In this document: positions 25,791 to 35,866 of the stretch, one piece after another | Numbering within the stretch: position 1 is the first letter of the stretch | Layout: every line of letters starts with the position of its first letter | Source of the DNA: Gammaproteobacteria bacterium | GTDB lineage: Bacteria; Pseudomonadota; Gammaproteobacteria; SZUA-140 | NCBI GenBank assembly: GCA_021648525.1 | Contig: JAKISP010000006.1 | Span: 19,476-83,475, forward strand | Length of the DNA stretch: 64,000 nucleotides | Direction of reading: 5' to 3' | Program-made: the position numbers and the translations under genes | Notes under the pieces: generated by a model | The model's database searches: none | What the model was told of the DNA's origin: nothing | Seen by the model: only the letters and a program-made list of their open reading frames with translations

Positions 25791-26312
25791 TTAATCCTCC
25801 CACTTTCCATAGCCAGGAATATCAATTCCTCGCTCCTCAAAATCCCCCTTTTGGGCGGTACGATGACATACATCACAATTACTCAGGCTACGAATTTTTT
25901 CATTTTTAAGCACGTCTTTTGGCACTTCGCGATGCTCTTTTTTCAGATAAGGTATCATCGTGATCCGTAATGGAGCATCTCCATTACGGATTGAGCGCAT
26001 CAATTTTTTTGAACGTTTATAGTTAGAATGATCGCCAGCATAGGTGACCAGATAGTTTTCAAGTTTCAGGCGATCTACCTCATCCAGTTCTGCATTTTCA
26101 TCAAAATGATCATCTAGCCCTGCCATTAATTTTCGCCATGAGCGTTCTGGTAGCAGGCCAGGCTGATAGGCAAAATGGCAAGTACCACATTCTTCTGCAT
26201 ATAGCGTATTATTGACTGGCGCAACACCGCTACCACCACCCGCATTCGCTGAAATCGCCATCATCAACAATGCGCCACTCATTACCATTTTACTTATTAA
26301 TTTAGTGTTCAT
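25791..26312 (-). CDS. Diheme cytochrome c (DHC family)
   Basis: 173 residues with a signal peptide (mature protein after residue 24). Two haem-binding motifs are present: CGTCH at 42-46 and CDVCH at 146-150. The segment YQPGLLPERSWRKLM with the first haem is typical of the DHC family, the periplasmic electron partner of the SHP cytochrome. It is last in a three-gene minus-strand unit with SHP and cytochrome b561-DHC. A related DHC domain is fused to that b561. Confidence 0.9.
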   Translation of the reverse strand: MNTKLISKMVMSGALLMMAISANAGGGSGVAPVNNTLYAEECGTCHFAYQPGLLPERSWRKLMAGLDDHFDENAELDEVDRLKLENYLVTYAGDHSNYKRSKKLMRSIRNGDAPLRITMIPYLKKEHREVPKDVLKNEKIRSLSNCDVCHRTAQKGDFEERGIDIPGYGKWED

Positions 26313-26333
26313 ACTTCATCTCCAGGTTTGGGG

Positions 26334-26741
26334 CTATTGCCCTTTTAAATACTCTAAAAAATCACCTTTCTCCTGAGCACTGCATTCTCGTCCGATCGTC
26401 CATTTACAGTTTCGCTTCAACCACTTTTTCATGAATTTTATATCAGTCAAACGCTCACTGTTAACCGAGCGGGCCAGCGGCTCAATCACCTTTCCAGTGC
26501 GCGCATGCTTGCCACTTTGAGTCAGCACCTTTCCGTGGCATGTTTGACAGTTACGCTGCTTGCCACTTTTTTTATCAAGATTATTTTTCACCCACATCTT
26601 TTCACCATTGCTAGCACTAAAATTACCTGCTCCTGCAGCCTGGTATTCTGACTGTAGCGTCTCGACATTACCTGCTTGAGCTTGCATATTAATCGCTAAA
26701 CTCAAAACAACTGTGCTTAACATTAAAACTAGTTTTTTCAT
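26334..26741 (-). CDS. SHP-like monohaem cytochrome c (DUF1924)
   Basis: 135 residues with a signal peptide (cleavage after about residue 23) and one haem motif CQTCH at 65-69. The segment ARSVNSERLTD contains the Asn that in Rhodobacter SHP is the releasable sixth haem ligand. RNC and REC further on provide the cysteine pair seen in that family. SHP binds oxygen or other small ligands and is reduced by DHC; its physiological role is not settled. It lies between DHC and the b561-DHC fusion, 21 bases from DHC. Confidence 0.88.
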   Translation of the reverse strand: MKKLVLMLSTVVLSLAINMQAQAGNVETLQSEYQAAGAGNFSASNGEKMWVKNNLDKKSGKQRNCQTCHGKVLTQSGKHARTGKVIEPLARSVNSERLTDIKFMKKWLKRNCKWTIGRECSAQEKGDFLEYLKGQ

Positions 26742-26772
26742 TTAAATCTCCATTCAATCGATAATATTTAAG

Positions 26773-27888
26773 TTAATCAGGGATCTTCATCGCTGAGTCC
26801 TGAAATGTGCCTTGTTCAGCATCAAAATGGCATGCACCACAGTTTGATTTACTCTGTACAGATTTTTTCTGCCATATAGCATCAGAAATTTCACTATGTT
26901 TCTCTTTCCAGTAGGTGATTGATGTAATCTTTAATGGCCTCTCATTTTTCATAACGGAACGATTAATCTTCCATGCTGCTTCTGTTTTATTTTTTTCTGC
27001 GGAATTTTCTCGTGCATAGTTCAGCAATTCACTTAACGTCTCTTCATCTAACATCAGGTCTTCCTCGAAGTGATTTTCCTGTTGTGTAAAAAGGTACTGC
27101 CATGAACGAGCGGGTAACAGGCTGGGGTGGAAGGCAAGATGGCATGCACCACACTCTTCATTCCATAGATCATTCATCGCCAATGATGGCCCTTTAAAGG
27201 GCTGGTAGGGTTGATCATCCGAGGAAATAAGATAGGTATTCAATGACAGGCCACCCCAAATGATGGCAGAAATAAAAATGAGACTTGCAATCAATCGATG
27301 TGCGGGCACCATGGCCGACTCACCAACTACCCATTTGGTGCCACGAAACATCGCGCCGATCAGATTTTCACGCTGCAACAAACTTTCTATAATCACACCA
27401 CTAACATGCACAATAACTAATGTAAGAATTCCCCACGCAATCATTTCGTGCAACATCCTAAATGGTTCGCTCTGATCAAAGGAGATATAACCTGCCAATA
27501 ACCCTTGTTGCTCCTCGCCACCCAACACAATCAGGCCAGTGGTGGATAACAACAGTCCAAGTGTTATTAATATGAAAATTGCCCACGCACCAGCGGGGTT
27601 ATGACCAATGTAATACTTAGTCCCGTCACCAAATAAGGAATGAAGATATGACAATACCTCGCCAGGCGTATAATTAAATTCACTAAAGCGTGCGTAGTGG
27701 CTACCTACCACACCCCACACCAGGCGGAAGAGAAGCAGAGCAAAAAAGGTGTAGCCTGAAATGGTATGAATATCGAGATGACGACTATCATCGTATGTTG
27801 CCCATGCAAGCGCAAAGGCAAGCACCAACAACCAGTGAAATAGTCGCGTTGGTAGATCCCACACTCTCTTTTTTTTCGGCTGCACCAT
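26773..27888 (-). CDS. Cytochrome b561 fused to a C-terminal diheme DHC domain
   Basis: 371 residues. The N-terminal half is a b561-type quinol-oxidising membrane domain: WDLPTRLFHWLLV, HTISGYTFFALLLFRLVWG and HEMIAWGILTLVIVH carry the haem-ligating histidines. A fifth membrane helix (about 200-220) leads into a periplasmic DHC-like domain with CGACH near 244 and 350. Its HPSLLPARSW segment matches the DHC encoded next door. It could pass electrons from quinol through its own DHC domain to DHC and SHP. The start at 27888 is preferred because a GGGGG-rich ribosome-binding site precedes it. Confidence 0.88.
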   Translation of the reverse strand: MVQPKKKRVWDLPTRLFHWLLVLAFALAWATYDDSRHLDIHTISGYTFFALLLFRLVWGVVGSHYARFSEFNYTPGEVLSYLHSLFGDGTKYYIGHNPAGAWAIFILITLGLLLSTTGLIVLGGEEQQGLLAGYISFDQSEPFRMLHEMIAWGILTLVIVHVSGVIIESLLQRENLIGAMFRGTKWVVGESAMVPAHRLIASLIFISAIIWGGLSLNTYLISSDDQPYQPFKGPSLAMNDLWNEECGACHLAFHPSLLPARSWQYLFTQQENHFEEDLMLDEETLSELLNYARENSAEKNKTEAAWKINRSVMKNERPLKITSITYWKEKHSEISDAIWQKKSVQSKSNCGACHFDAEQGTFQDSAMKIPD

Positions 27889-28129
27889 TTTCACCCCCGC
27901 AGAACAGTTTTCTTATCCTGGGTGCTAGATTAAATGGGCAAGCTGAAATGGAACTGAAAAAAAATAATTAAGCAATAAGCAACATCGTACCCATTTTTAA
28001 TTTTAAGTAGTTTTAAAAAGGGATTAAGGGTTTGATACAGAATGAGCAAGGATGCTGCTAAGTACCAACGACCCTCAATCATAGAGCAACATATTCAATC
28101 GAAAAATATGTCCCTCGTAAATATTGGGG

Positions 28130-28768
28130 CTATCCGGCTGAACGGTGCTCGATATAACGCCCGATAAAATCTCTTGCAAGACTATCTACATCAATAAATT
28201 CGACTCCATGATGAAAAATAGAAGATTCTCCATTACGTTGGGCTGAGATGTGCCTTACCATGCAGGGCAAAGTGACCGCCTTTTTATTGTCTGGCGATAA
28301 CGTTGGCATATCAATACTAAAGCGTTCACCCAATCCACCTAGTTTTACTGATGCAACAAGGCTTGCACCAGTAAAACTGATATTTTTCATTTCCACCGAT
28401 AATTTGTGCCCATCGTCATCCATTGCCAGCCTGATCACTGATTCTCGTACTGGCATTCGTACCGCACGACGTGTCATAGTCGCCTCAATACCACCTGGAT
28501 ATTCAAGATGAACATGCAGATAGGGGGCCGTTGAAATATGTATCACCTGGGTTTTAAAAGCGTACTGGCTCATCCCGCCCAGATAACGTACCGTCACCTC
28601 ATCCCCCGGCATCAGTGGTAGTCGACCATCATGTTCCAATGGTGCTGAAATGATGACCCCTTCACCCACGCGATACCCCAATAACTCGACAAAATAGCGT
28701 ACACCACTGTCATTTTTCTCTAATTGAAGCCCCACACCGACCATCAGATTCAAATCACGATTTGTCAT
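28130..28768 (-). CDS. PilZ-domain protein with YcgR-like N-terminal domain
   Basis: 212 residues. The N-terminal beta-barrel (about 1-95; VGVGLQLE, PLEHDGRLPLMPGDEVTVRYLGG) resembles the YcgR flagellar-brake domain. The C-terminal PilZ domain has the c-di-GMP motifs RRAVRMPVR and NISFTGASL. It should bind cyclic di-GMP and affect motility or surface behaviour. The start at 28768 has GAGG 8 bases upstream; a longer reading to 28810 lacks one. It stands alone, upstream of a divergent chemoreceptor gene. Confidence 0.85.
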   Translation of the reverse strand: MTNRDLNLMVGVGLQLEKNDSGVRYFVELLGYRVGEGVIISAPLEHDGRLPLMPGDEVTVRYLGGMSQYAFKTQVIHISTAPYLHVHLEYPGGIEATMTRRAVRMPVRESVIRLAMDDDGHKLSVEMKNISFTGASLVASVKLGGLGERFSIDMPTLSPDNKKAVTLPCMVRHISAQRNGESSIFHHGVEFIDVDSLARDFIGRYIEHRSAG

Positions 28769-29168
28769 TTCACATGCCTCATCCGTTGACGTAATCAATC
28801 TCAAAAGCACTATATATAGATCTCTAGTTGATTACAGGATACTACATATTGTTATTTTTAAATTTCGACCGGATTTACTAAATCTTAAATACTATTTAAC
28901 ATTAAATACCCGGTGGATGTGATTAGATAATATTTTTATTGATATATATAGAGTTCTTTTATTTGTTCGACTCAATCACCACGCTATCTTAAAGACCTGT
29001 TGATCAGCGGTGATAGTAGCGTTCATAACAGTCGAATAATCATTTAAGTTCGCCACATACAAGCCGACTAATGAAATGATATAAATATCTAAATGCATTA
29101 CGTGGCTGACATCGGATATCAAGAGTATCAGTGCAAAAGCCATAAAAAATTGAATAAAGGAAACAATT
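28769..29168. other. AT-rich divergent intergenic region between PilZ and chemoreceptor genes
   Basis: 400 bases that should hold both promoters. It is AT-rich, with runs such as ATATATAG around 28807 and 28945. I see no RNA gene, repeat or credible ORF; short frames here are antisense shadows of the chemoreceptor start. AAAGGAAA at 29157-29164 is the ribosome-binding site of the chemoreceptor. Confidence 0.6.
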
Positions 29169-31355
29169 ATGAATCCAGTGAATGCAACTGCTGCAAGCGA
29201 TGATGAATCCCGAGAACTGATACAAATGCGCTCTGCTATTGAAGGTGCAATTACAGCAATCATGATGGTCGATAGGGATTTAGTGGTCACGTATGCTAAT
29301 CAATCCGCTTTTTCACTGCTAAGAGAAAACGAAGCCGTTTTGCAGTCACTCTATCCTGGCTTTAAAGTAGATGACATTATCGGTACCTGTATCGACACAT
29401 TCCACAAAAAACCATCTCACCAGCGCAACATTCTGGATAACCCAGATAACTTCCCTTATTCAACAGACATCAGCATCGGGCCATTGATCATCAATCTCAA
29501 TATCTCAGCGCAGATTGATGATAATGGCAACTATATTGGCACCACATTAGAGTGGCAAGATGTCACTAAACAGCGAGAGTTAGACAACCTCAATGCCGAC
29601 TATAAAGGGCAAATTGATGCCATTGGAAAATCTCAGGCAGTGATTGAATTCAATCTCGACGGCACCATTATCAATGCCAATGAGAATTTTCTACAGACAG
29701 TAGGCTATACGCTGGATGAAATCCAGGGCAAACACCACCGCATGTTTACCGAAGCAGAGTATGCTAACTCGCCGGAATATCGCTTGTTCTGGGAGAAACT
29801 TAATCGAGGTGAATACGGCGCAGGTGAATACAAGCGCATAGGTAAGGGCGGTAAAGAAGTCTGGATACAGGCCTCATACAACCCTATTATGGATCTCAAT
29901 GGTAAGCCATTTAAGGTTGTTAAATATGCCACTGACGTAACTGCAGACAAACTACTAAATGCTGATGTTAGTGGCCAGGTTAATGCCATCGGAAAATCCC
30001 AGGCTGTAATTGAGTTTAATATGGATGGTACGATCATCACTGCCAATGATAACTTCTTAAATACACTCGGTTACTCCCTGACAGACATACAGGGCCAGCA
30101 TCATAATATGTTTGCAGATTCTGATTACGCCCAGAGCCACGAGTACAAGCTGTTCTGGGAAAAACTCAACCGCGGAGAGTATGACTCAGGTGAATACAAA
30201 CGGATAGGCAAGGGGGGTAAAGAAGTCTGGATACAGGCCTCATACAATCCGATTATCGACCTCAATGGCAAACCATTTAAAGTCGTTAAATATGCCACTG
30301 ACATCACTGGCCAAAAAAATGCGCTCACCCAAATTGCAAAATTAATTGATTCAGTCAAGCACGGTGATCTCGGGCAACGTATCGATACCACTCACTATGA
30401 TGGATTTGTTAAACAGTTGAGCGACGACATCAATTCAATGATGGATATCATTTCAGCACCACTACGCGAAACTGCCAGAATTGTAAAAAAACTGGCGGAT
30501 GGCGACCTGACAGATCGAGCCAGTGGAGAGTTCGAAGGTGAATTTGCCACGCTCAGTACCTCTGTTAATGCCTGCCTGGATAACCTCTCTAAAATGGCAA
30601 CGGAAATACTCGATGGTTCAGCATCACTCAGTGGCTCTGCCGGAGAAATTGCAAAAGGAAATGAAGACTTAAGCCAGCGCACAGAAGAACAAGCCTCATC
30701 GCTTGAAGAGACGGCGTCCTCCATGGAAGAACTCACCGGCACAGTTAAACAAACCGCTGACAATGCACGCGAAGCTGACCAGCTTGCAAACAAAGCCCAT
30801 GCTGAAGCAGAAAAAGGAGGCCTCGTAGTTACCGATGCGATCACTGCTATGAGTGAAATCAATGCCTCTAGCAAAAAAATTGCGGATATCATTGGTGTCA
30901 TTGATGAAATCGCCTTTCAAACAAATTTACTTGCATTGAATGCGGCAGTAGAAGCTGCGCGCGCAGGTGAACAAGGCCGTGGATTTGCAGTGGTTGCCAG
31001 TGAAGTACGTAATCTTGCACAACGCAGTGCAGGTGCCGCTAAAGAGATTAAAGGATTGATTAACGATAGCGTGCAGAAAGTTGAAGAGGGATCTCGTCTG
31101 GTTGACAAATCTGGTGAAACCCTGACTTCTATCGTTGCCGCTGTACAGAAAGTGAATTCTATTATCGCGGAAATATCCAGTGCCTCTCAGGAACAATCAG
31201 CTGGTATCGAACAGGTTAACAAGGCCATTGTTCAAATGGATGAAGTGACGCAGCAAAATGCAGCGTTAGTTGAGCAAGCATCCGCCGTTAGTGAATCAAT
31301 GAGTGATGAATCGAATGCGCTCGCTGAATTAATGACATTTTTTAAGGTTAAATAA
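29169..31355 (+). CDS. Soluble methyl-accepting chemotaxis protein with three PAS domains
   Basis: 728 residues with no transmembrane segment. Order: PAS1 (about 18-137), two nearly identical PAS domains (147-257 and 269-379, each [10 protein letters not shown]...[12 protein letters not shown]), a HAMP-like linker (about 385-470) and the C-terminal signalling coiled coil (about 480-715). The hairpin tip [21 protein letters not shown] is the CheA/CheW-binding sequence. Tandem PAS domains without an outer sensor suggest an internal redox, oxygen or haem/flavin cue, as in Aer2-type receptors; the ligand is not known. No che genes lie in the window. Confidence 0.93.
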   Translation: MNPVNATAASDDESRELIQMRSAIEGAITAIMMVDRDLVVTYANQSAFSLLRENEAVLQSLYPGFKVDDIIGTCIDTFHKKPSHQRNILDNPDNFPYSTDISIGPLIINLNISAQIDDNGNYIGTTLEWQDVTKQRELDNLNADYKGQIDAIGKSQAVIEFNLDGTIINANENFLQTVGYTLDEIQGKHHRMFTEAEYANSPEYRLFWEKLNRGEYGAGEYKRIGKGGKEVWIQASYNPIMDLNGKPFKVVKYATDVTADKLLNADVSGQVNAIGKSQAVIEFNMDGTIITANDNFLNTLGYSLTDIQGQHHNMFADSDYAQSHEYKLFWEKLNRGEYDSGEYKRIGKGGKEVWIQASYNPIIDLNGKPFKVVKYATDITGQKNALTQIAKLIDSVKHGDLGQRIDTTHYDGFVKQLSDDINSMMDIISAPLRETARIVKKLADGDLTDRASGEFEGEFATLSTSVNACLDNLSKMATEILDGSASLSGSAGEIAKGNEDLSQRTEEQASSLEETASSMEELTGTVKQTADNAREADQLANKAHAEAEKGGLVVTDAITAMSEINASSKKIADIIGVIDEIAFQTNLLALNAAVEAARAGEQGRGFAVVASEVRNLAQRSAGAAKEIKGLINDSVQKVEEGSRLVDKSGETLTSIVAAVQKVNSIIAEISSASQEQSAGIEQVNKAIVQMDEVTQQNAALVEQASAVSESMSDESNALAELMTFFKVK
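29607..30303 (+). repeat. Tandem duplication of a PAS-coding unit within the chemoreceptor
   Basis: Two copies, 29607-29937 and 29973-30303, are offset by 366 bases (122 codons). Protein identity is very high over the second half: both contain [20 protein letters not shown]. At the DNA level, 29855-29886 matches its counterpart over about 30 bases without change, while other parts have diverged at synonymous sites. The duplication therefore looks moderately recent or is kept alike by gene conversion. Confidence 0.8.
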
Positions 31356-31463
31356 TTGCGAGGATGGATTATCCGTTAAAAACCCATCAAAATTGCAGCG
31401 ATGGATTAAAATCAAATCTCCCCTGAAAGTCATCAACAACTCAAAGGGGAGAGGAAATAAATG

Positions 31464-32234
31464 CTATTGCTCTCCCATTATATTAAACTGCAGCTGAAAG
31501 TGCATATCAGGACCACCCTGCGATCTGAGCAATGAGGGAACACCACCATAGACGCGATGATCTGAGTGATAAACCAGCACTAAACTATCAGCAACCTCAT
31601 TTAGATTAAAAGGGAGCTCACGCTTCATGGTTGCATTTCCAGATTTATCGGTAGTGAGAATATTGGGAATGCCGCCAAAGGGTCCCGGTGGGCCTGCTGG
31701 ATTAAACTGCCAGACGCCATACAGGCTATTGGGAAGCAGTCCTCTTAATTTCATGGTCACTTTACTATGCCCATTTCTTTTAACTTTTATTTTCAACGTA
31801 GAATGATGACCTCCAATCCAGTCGCCAAAGGTAATCGGGCTTGGGTTAGCGGGATAAACGAGACCACGTGTTGTAGGTCTAACATTGACATTTCCATTCA
31901 TGTCAATAACAGGCGCACCGATAGATTCATCAATGACGACAGGCATATCCCTGTCAGTAATATACAGGGTAGGAACTTGTCGTAATGGCACAGGGTCACT
32001 ACCATCAACCGGTATATTATAAAGCACCTCATCATCATGGGTCTCACCTATCACAGGTGCTTCAAAGCCATTATCAGTCTGAATTAGTAAGGATTCAAAC
32101 ACCGCGTTTGAGGGTGTCGTTAAGGTTCCTGACATTGGTTCACCATAAATAATAGTTTTATGAGCCAATGCCGGGGTTAGCATCGTAAATGCCAGTAAAC
32201 TAGTTGCTAGTGTTGATACCAGATATCTTTTCAT
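31464..32234 (-). CDS. Secreted protein of unknown function
   Basis: 256 residues with a clear signal peptide (cleavage after ALA, residue 24; mature start HKTIIYGEP). The rest is rich in beta-strand and turn sequences, with many Gly, Pro and Asn, no Cys and no transmembrane segment. The C-terminal third contains GGIPNILTTDKSGNATM and GGPDMHFQLQFNIMG, suggesting a beta-sandwich. I recognise no family. The neighbours (chemoreceptor, large regulator) do not explain it. The type II system here could export it past the outer membrane. Confidence 0.7.
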   Translation of the reverse strand: MKRYLVSTLATSLLAFTMLTPALAHKTIIYGEPMSGTLTTPSNAVFESLLIQTDNGFEAPVIGETHDDEVLYNIPVDGSDPVPLRQVPTLYITDRDMPVVIDESIGAPVIDMNGNVNVRPTTRGLVYPANPSPITFGDWIGGHHSTLKIKVKRNGHSKVTMKLRGLLPNSLYGVWQFNPAGPPGPFGGIPNILTTDKSGNATMKRELPFNLNEVADSLVLVYHSDHRVYGGVPSLLRSQGGPDMHFQLQFNIMGEQ

Positions 32235-32695
32235 TACTCTTTTTCTCCTTATAATATCTATTATTGAATTTCTACATTAATTGCTAACAATTACCAGTTG
32301 GTGTATGTGCTAATCATAGTGACGAACACAACTAGTCTCTTATAGTACTTGTGACCATCTGGTTTTTGAAAATATACTCCCGGCACTGCAAACTGCTTGC
32401 GTAGGCCTTACATATTCCTTACGCGCAGAATTAATTTTTTATACCGTACTCACTGCTGTCCTGTTAACCTTTACAGCAAAGCCAGCTGATTGATATCAGG
32501 TTGACTACTATTGGGCGAATCATCTCTTAGCAGCGCTATCATGCACTATTTTTTAAACAGATTAAGCTGTAATAACTGTAAGATTTGTTGCATGCTTTCA
32601 TGCAATAAACTGGACAATAAAGATATCAATAGCGACATGTTTTTTGCGAGGCCATTTTTTGATGGTGTGACTAAAATTTACCAGCCTCATATTAG
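32235..32695. other. AT-rich intergenic region, no gene seen
   Basis: 461 bases between the start of the secreted-protein gene and the stop of the large regulator. GAGAAAAAGAG-like purines just upstream of 32234 serve as the ribosome-binding site of the secreted protein, whose promoter should be here. A plus-strand frame from 32511 runs into the regulator gene antisense and has no family resemblance or good ribosome-binding site. No repeat or RNA gene was recognised. Confidence 0.5.
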
Positions 32696-35600
32696 CTATA
32701 TTGAAAATGGGGCAATGACTTTTAGCAAAGATAAGGTATCACTGGATACATCACTGTCGAGATGGCATTTTATCATCGTGCGACATTGCGCTAGCGTTAC
32801 TTCAGCCATATCTCGATTATCCTGAGCCAGGTAAATTGAGATTAATTTACGATACAGCGGTTCTGATAAGGGTTCTAATACAAGGGCATTTTGACAGATA
32901 TTCACCGCTACATCTGATTTTTCATGCATATGATCCAGGCATTTAAACAAGGTGGCCAGATACATATTTCGATAGCGTTCACGTTGTGCCATAACGTCTA
33001 ATGCATCATCGTCGGGCAAATATTCACCTTTGTATAATTGTTGTAACCACACTGCAATTTTTAGTGCATTTTCTGTCGATATTTGTTGTTTTGTCAAATA
33101 TTCAAACTCAAGGATATCGATCCAGAAATATTTCAAATTAAGTTTTATACTGTCTCCCTGACGCAAAATTGTCTGTTCATTGTCAAAGTGTTTTCTTAAT
33201 CGGTGTATTTGTGTGTCCAGTAGTTGTGATACTTTTTCATGCTCTATATCGATGTATAATTTTTCCTTCATGGCGTAACTCGTCAGGCCTCTATCCTGAG
33301 CGGTTACCAGTGTTTTCAGCAAAGCAAACGACTTACCGGCACGTTGTTTCAGGACAGTAGTTCCTTTTTTTGCTTTTACTTCAAAACGGCCAAAGGTATA
33401 AATTCGGAAAGGCCATGGCCACTTTTGCGATTTAGAGCTAGGCGCAGGCAAGTTCTGATAGTGCCTTTCTACAAACTTGTAAACATAAGACGTTTCTATT
33501 TCCAATGCCAATGCGCGTTGACAGGCCCAGGTCATAAGTACTGATGGCCAGTGGCAGCAGGCAATAACTTCGTCACGTCTTGCCGCAGTGAAACCTTCGC
33601 GCAAGTAGTGGTTTGACCGATCACGCTCACCGCTATCGAAAAATACCCTGGCATAAATTAGGTAGAATCGCGATAATTGCCCCTGAAATGCCAGTTTTTT
33701 GCTGTAATTAAGTAAATCATCGTGAAGTGCCAGCGCCGCGACTGTTTTTTGTCGTACACACAGATAGTAGACGTATAGCAGTTTATTATGAATGATAAAA
33801 GGGGGTATCTGTGTGCTATCAAGACGATTCAAATATTGCTCGATTGTTTGATCAAGGTCTTTATACTCATCCATCATATATGTGCCCGCAATTACTATGC
33901 TTGTCATATATAATGATTGACCAATCAGATCATTTTCGACGATGTTTTTTTTCAAAATGTTGATATATTTTTTCGCCAGATCGAATTTATTTAAGCCCAA
34001 TGCAGCGACGACGATTTGTGTATGAATGTGACTATTGAAAACGGAAACGCCGCTTTCTTTTGCAACCTCTAACGCTCGATACTGTAATGCCAGCTGCTTA
34101 TCAAAATCATTAAATGACCATACACCTATTGAGAAAAAAATAGATGCGCCAAGATACAGTACCGGGTCATCTTTTAAATCAGCCAGGCTACTTTCAAATT
34201 TTTTAAAAATTGCTATATCCTGTTCTCTAATCCCAGAGGCTGCCGCAACAATGGCATAATTTGACATCAATTGCAGGCGCATAGGTGAATCAGGCAAAGC
34301 TTCAATTGCTGCAGCCAGGCGTATGCGTAACTGCTCCCTTTTTCGCGGGTCCTGACCGGAAAAAAAATAACCGTGCAGTAATATAGCGTCAAAAATTCCT
34401 TTCTGCAGCGCCTGGGGTGGCTCTGAATTACGACAACTTAAAGCATCATAGCGCTTTATCCAGGTAACCAGACGATGCCCCCCTAGTAACGTACTGCAAA
34501 TAACTGATACGGCAGCATACCATGTCAGATATGCACCTTTTGTATCAGATTTTTCCATAAAACCAACATAAGCGATTTCATAGCAATCAAGCGCAGCCAT
34601 CACATCTTGATAACTAGACATCTTACCTTTCCAGTAATTGATCCAGGGATCGCGTTTAGTAAATTCCTCTGGTAGGCTACCAATGTACCGCTGTAACGGC
34701 TCAATACGGCCACTTTCGAACAGCTCAGCTGCATGTTTGAGGATCACTGCCATCAACGCCTGCCATGCTTCTAGTTCTAGCAACAGATCGGCGGCGGCTT
34801 CATATTCGCCATCGCACAGTAATGCCTTTGCCGTTGCAAAACGTAAATCATATAATTGCTGTATTGAGAGGGTGCTTTCAGCATGTTGTCTAAGATATTC
34901 TTTAACAAGAGGATGTACCGTATAGCCCTTGATACCCTGTCGTAGCACAAATAAGTTTTTTTGTGCCAGTTCGGCAAGAAGTTTTTTTGACTGCGCAATA
35001 TGGCTCACTGCGACTGCCGATGCTGCCGTGATATGAGGCATATAACATACCTTCATTAATAGCTCACTGGTATCCGCATCTAACGAAGACAAAAACTGTT
35101 CCGCAATATAGCTATCCAGTATATCAATCCCTAAACCCGAGCTACTCGTCTGATCAAAACTACCCGCAGTGTCTGGCAAAAGGACTAAGCCAGCTATCCA
35201 GCCATCGAGTTTATGATGTAGCGATAACAGTGCGTCTTTAGAATGCGTCGTTTTAAATAAATGACTCGCTGCAATCCATTCTTCTTCTGCGAAACGTATC
35301 AATTTTTCATCAATGATGCATAGCTGACGTTTACTAATTAATGAATTCATTGACGAAGGAGGCAAATACCTGCTTACGATAACCAATGAAATGCCATCTG
35401 CCATCGAATTGGCAATACAGGGTAACAAAGATGGAACCGGATCCGTCTCGGGCAACAATTGAAAGTTATCCAGTATTATAACGCCATCGTCTTTTAATTT
35501 TGATGAAAGGTCTGAAAAAAAATGGCGAGTAAATGCGGGTATTCCCTGCTGATATTCAGGGGTCAATTTAGGAACAGCTTTCTTTCGGCGTGGCGCTGCT

Positions 35601-35866
35601 AATTTGCCAGCTAAACCCAGATAGTGAAAAAATGTTGCCAGATCTCTGTCATCTCCATCTATCTGGTACCAGCAATGTGCAACCTGCTTTTTCTCTAGAT
35701 AACTAGAAACCAGTGTCGTTTTTCCAGAACCGCCGGGGGCGGCGATCCAGATTATTTTTGCCTGCCGCCTGGCTTCATCGATAACATCAAAAAGTCGTAA
35801 TCGATGTATTATTTTTGTCGTGCTGGGACAGATAACTTTAGATGGATAAATTACTTTACGAGACAC
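32696..35866 (-). CDS. Large ATPase transcriptional regulator with C-terminal BTAD (MalT/SARP-like)
   Basis: 1056 residues. A STAND-type NTPase occupies about 20-330: Walker A APGGSGKTTL at 43-52 and Walker B VIILDNFQLL near 130. A long helical TPR-like region follows (about 340-800). The C-terminus holds a winged helix (FRIYTFGRFEVKAKKG onward) and a bacterial transcriptional activation domain (WLQQLYKGEYLPDDDALD to the end). MalT-type regulators carry a LuxR HTH instead, so this is the BTAD version. Effector binding to the TPR part probably licenses ATP-dependent activation. Targets are unknown. It is AT-richer than the housekeeping genes. Confidence 0.85.
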   Translation of the reverse strand: MSRKVIYPSKVICPSTTKIIHRLRLFDVIDEARRQAKIIWIAAPGGSGKTTLVSSYLEKKQVAHCWYQIDGDDRDLATFFHYLGLAGKLAAPRRKKAVPKLTPEYQQGIPAFTRHFFSDLSSKLKDDGVIILDNFQLLPETDPVPSLLPCIANSMADGISLVIVSRYLPPSSMNSLISKRQLCIIDEKLIRFAEEEWIAASHLFKTTHSKDALLSLHHKLDGWIAGLVLLPDTAGSFDQTSSSGLGIDILDSYIAEQFLSSLDADTSELLMKVCYMPHITAASAVAVSHIAQSKKLLAELAQKNLFVLRQGIKGYTVHPLVKEYLRQHAESTLSIQQLYDLRFATAKALLCDGEYEAAADLLLELEAWQALMAVILKHAAELFESGRIEPLQRYIGSLPEEFTKRDPWINYWKGKMSSYQDVMAALDCYEIAYVGFMEKSDTKGAYLTWYAAVSVICSTLLGGHRLVTWIKRYDALSCRNSEPPQALQKGIFDAILLHGYFFSGQDPRKREQLRIRLAAAIEALPDSPMRLQLMSNYAIVAAASGIREQDIAIFKKFESSLADLKDDPVLYLGASIFFSIGVWSFNDFDKQLALQYRALEVAKESGVSVFNSHIHTQIVVAALGLNKFDLAKKYINILKKNIVENDLIGQSLYMTSIVIAGTYMMDEYKDLDQTIEQYLNRLDSTQIPPFIIHNKLLYVYYLCVRQKTVAALALHDDLLNYSKKLAFQGQLSRFYLIYARVFFDSGERDRSNHYLREGFTAARRDEVIACCHWPSVLMTWACQRALALEIETSYVYKFVERHYQNLPAPSSKSQKWPWPFRIYTFGRFEVKAKKGTTVLKQRAGKSFALLKTLVTAQDRGLTSYAMKEKLYIDIEHEKVSQLLDTQIHRLRKHFDNEQTILRQGDSIKLNLKYFWIDILEFEYLTKQQISTENALKIAVWLQQLYKGEYLPDDDALDVMAQRERYRNMYLATLFKCLDHMHEKSDVAVNICQNALVLEPLSEPLYRKLISIYLAQDNRDMAEVTLAQCRTMIKCHLDSDVSSDTLSLLKVIAPFSI

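Noticed and set aside
28976..29290. Minus-strand frame of 104 codons before the chemoreceptor
   Set aside because: Partly antisense to the chemoreceptor start, no ribosome-binding site.
32511..32825. Plus-strand frame of 104 codons with several Cys
   Set aside because: It overlaps the 3' end of the regulator gene antisense and has no family or ribosome-binding support.
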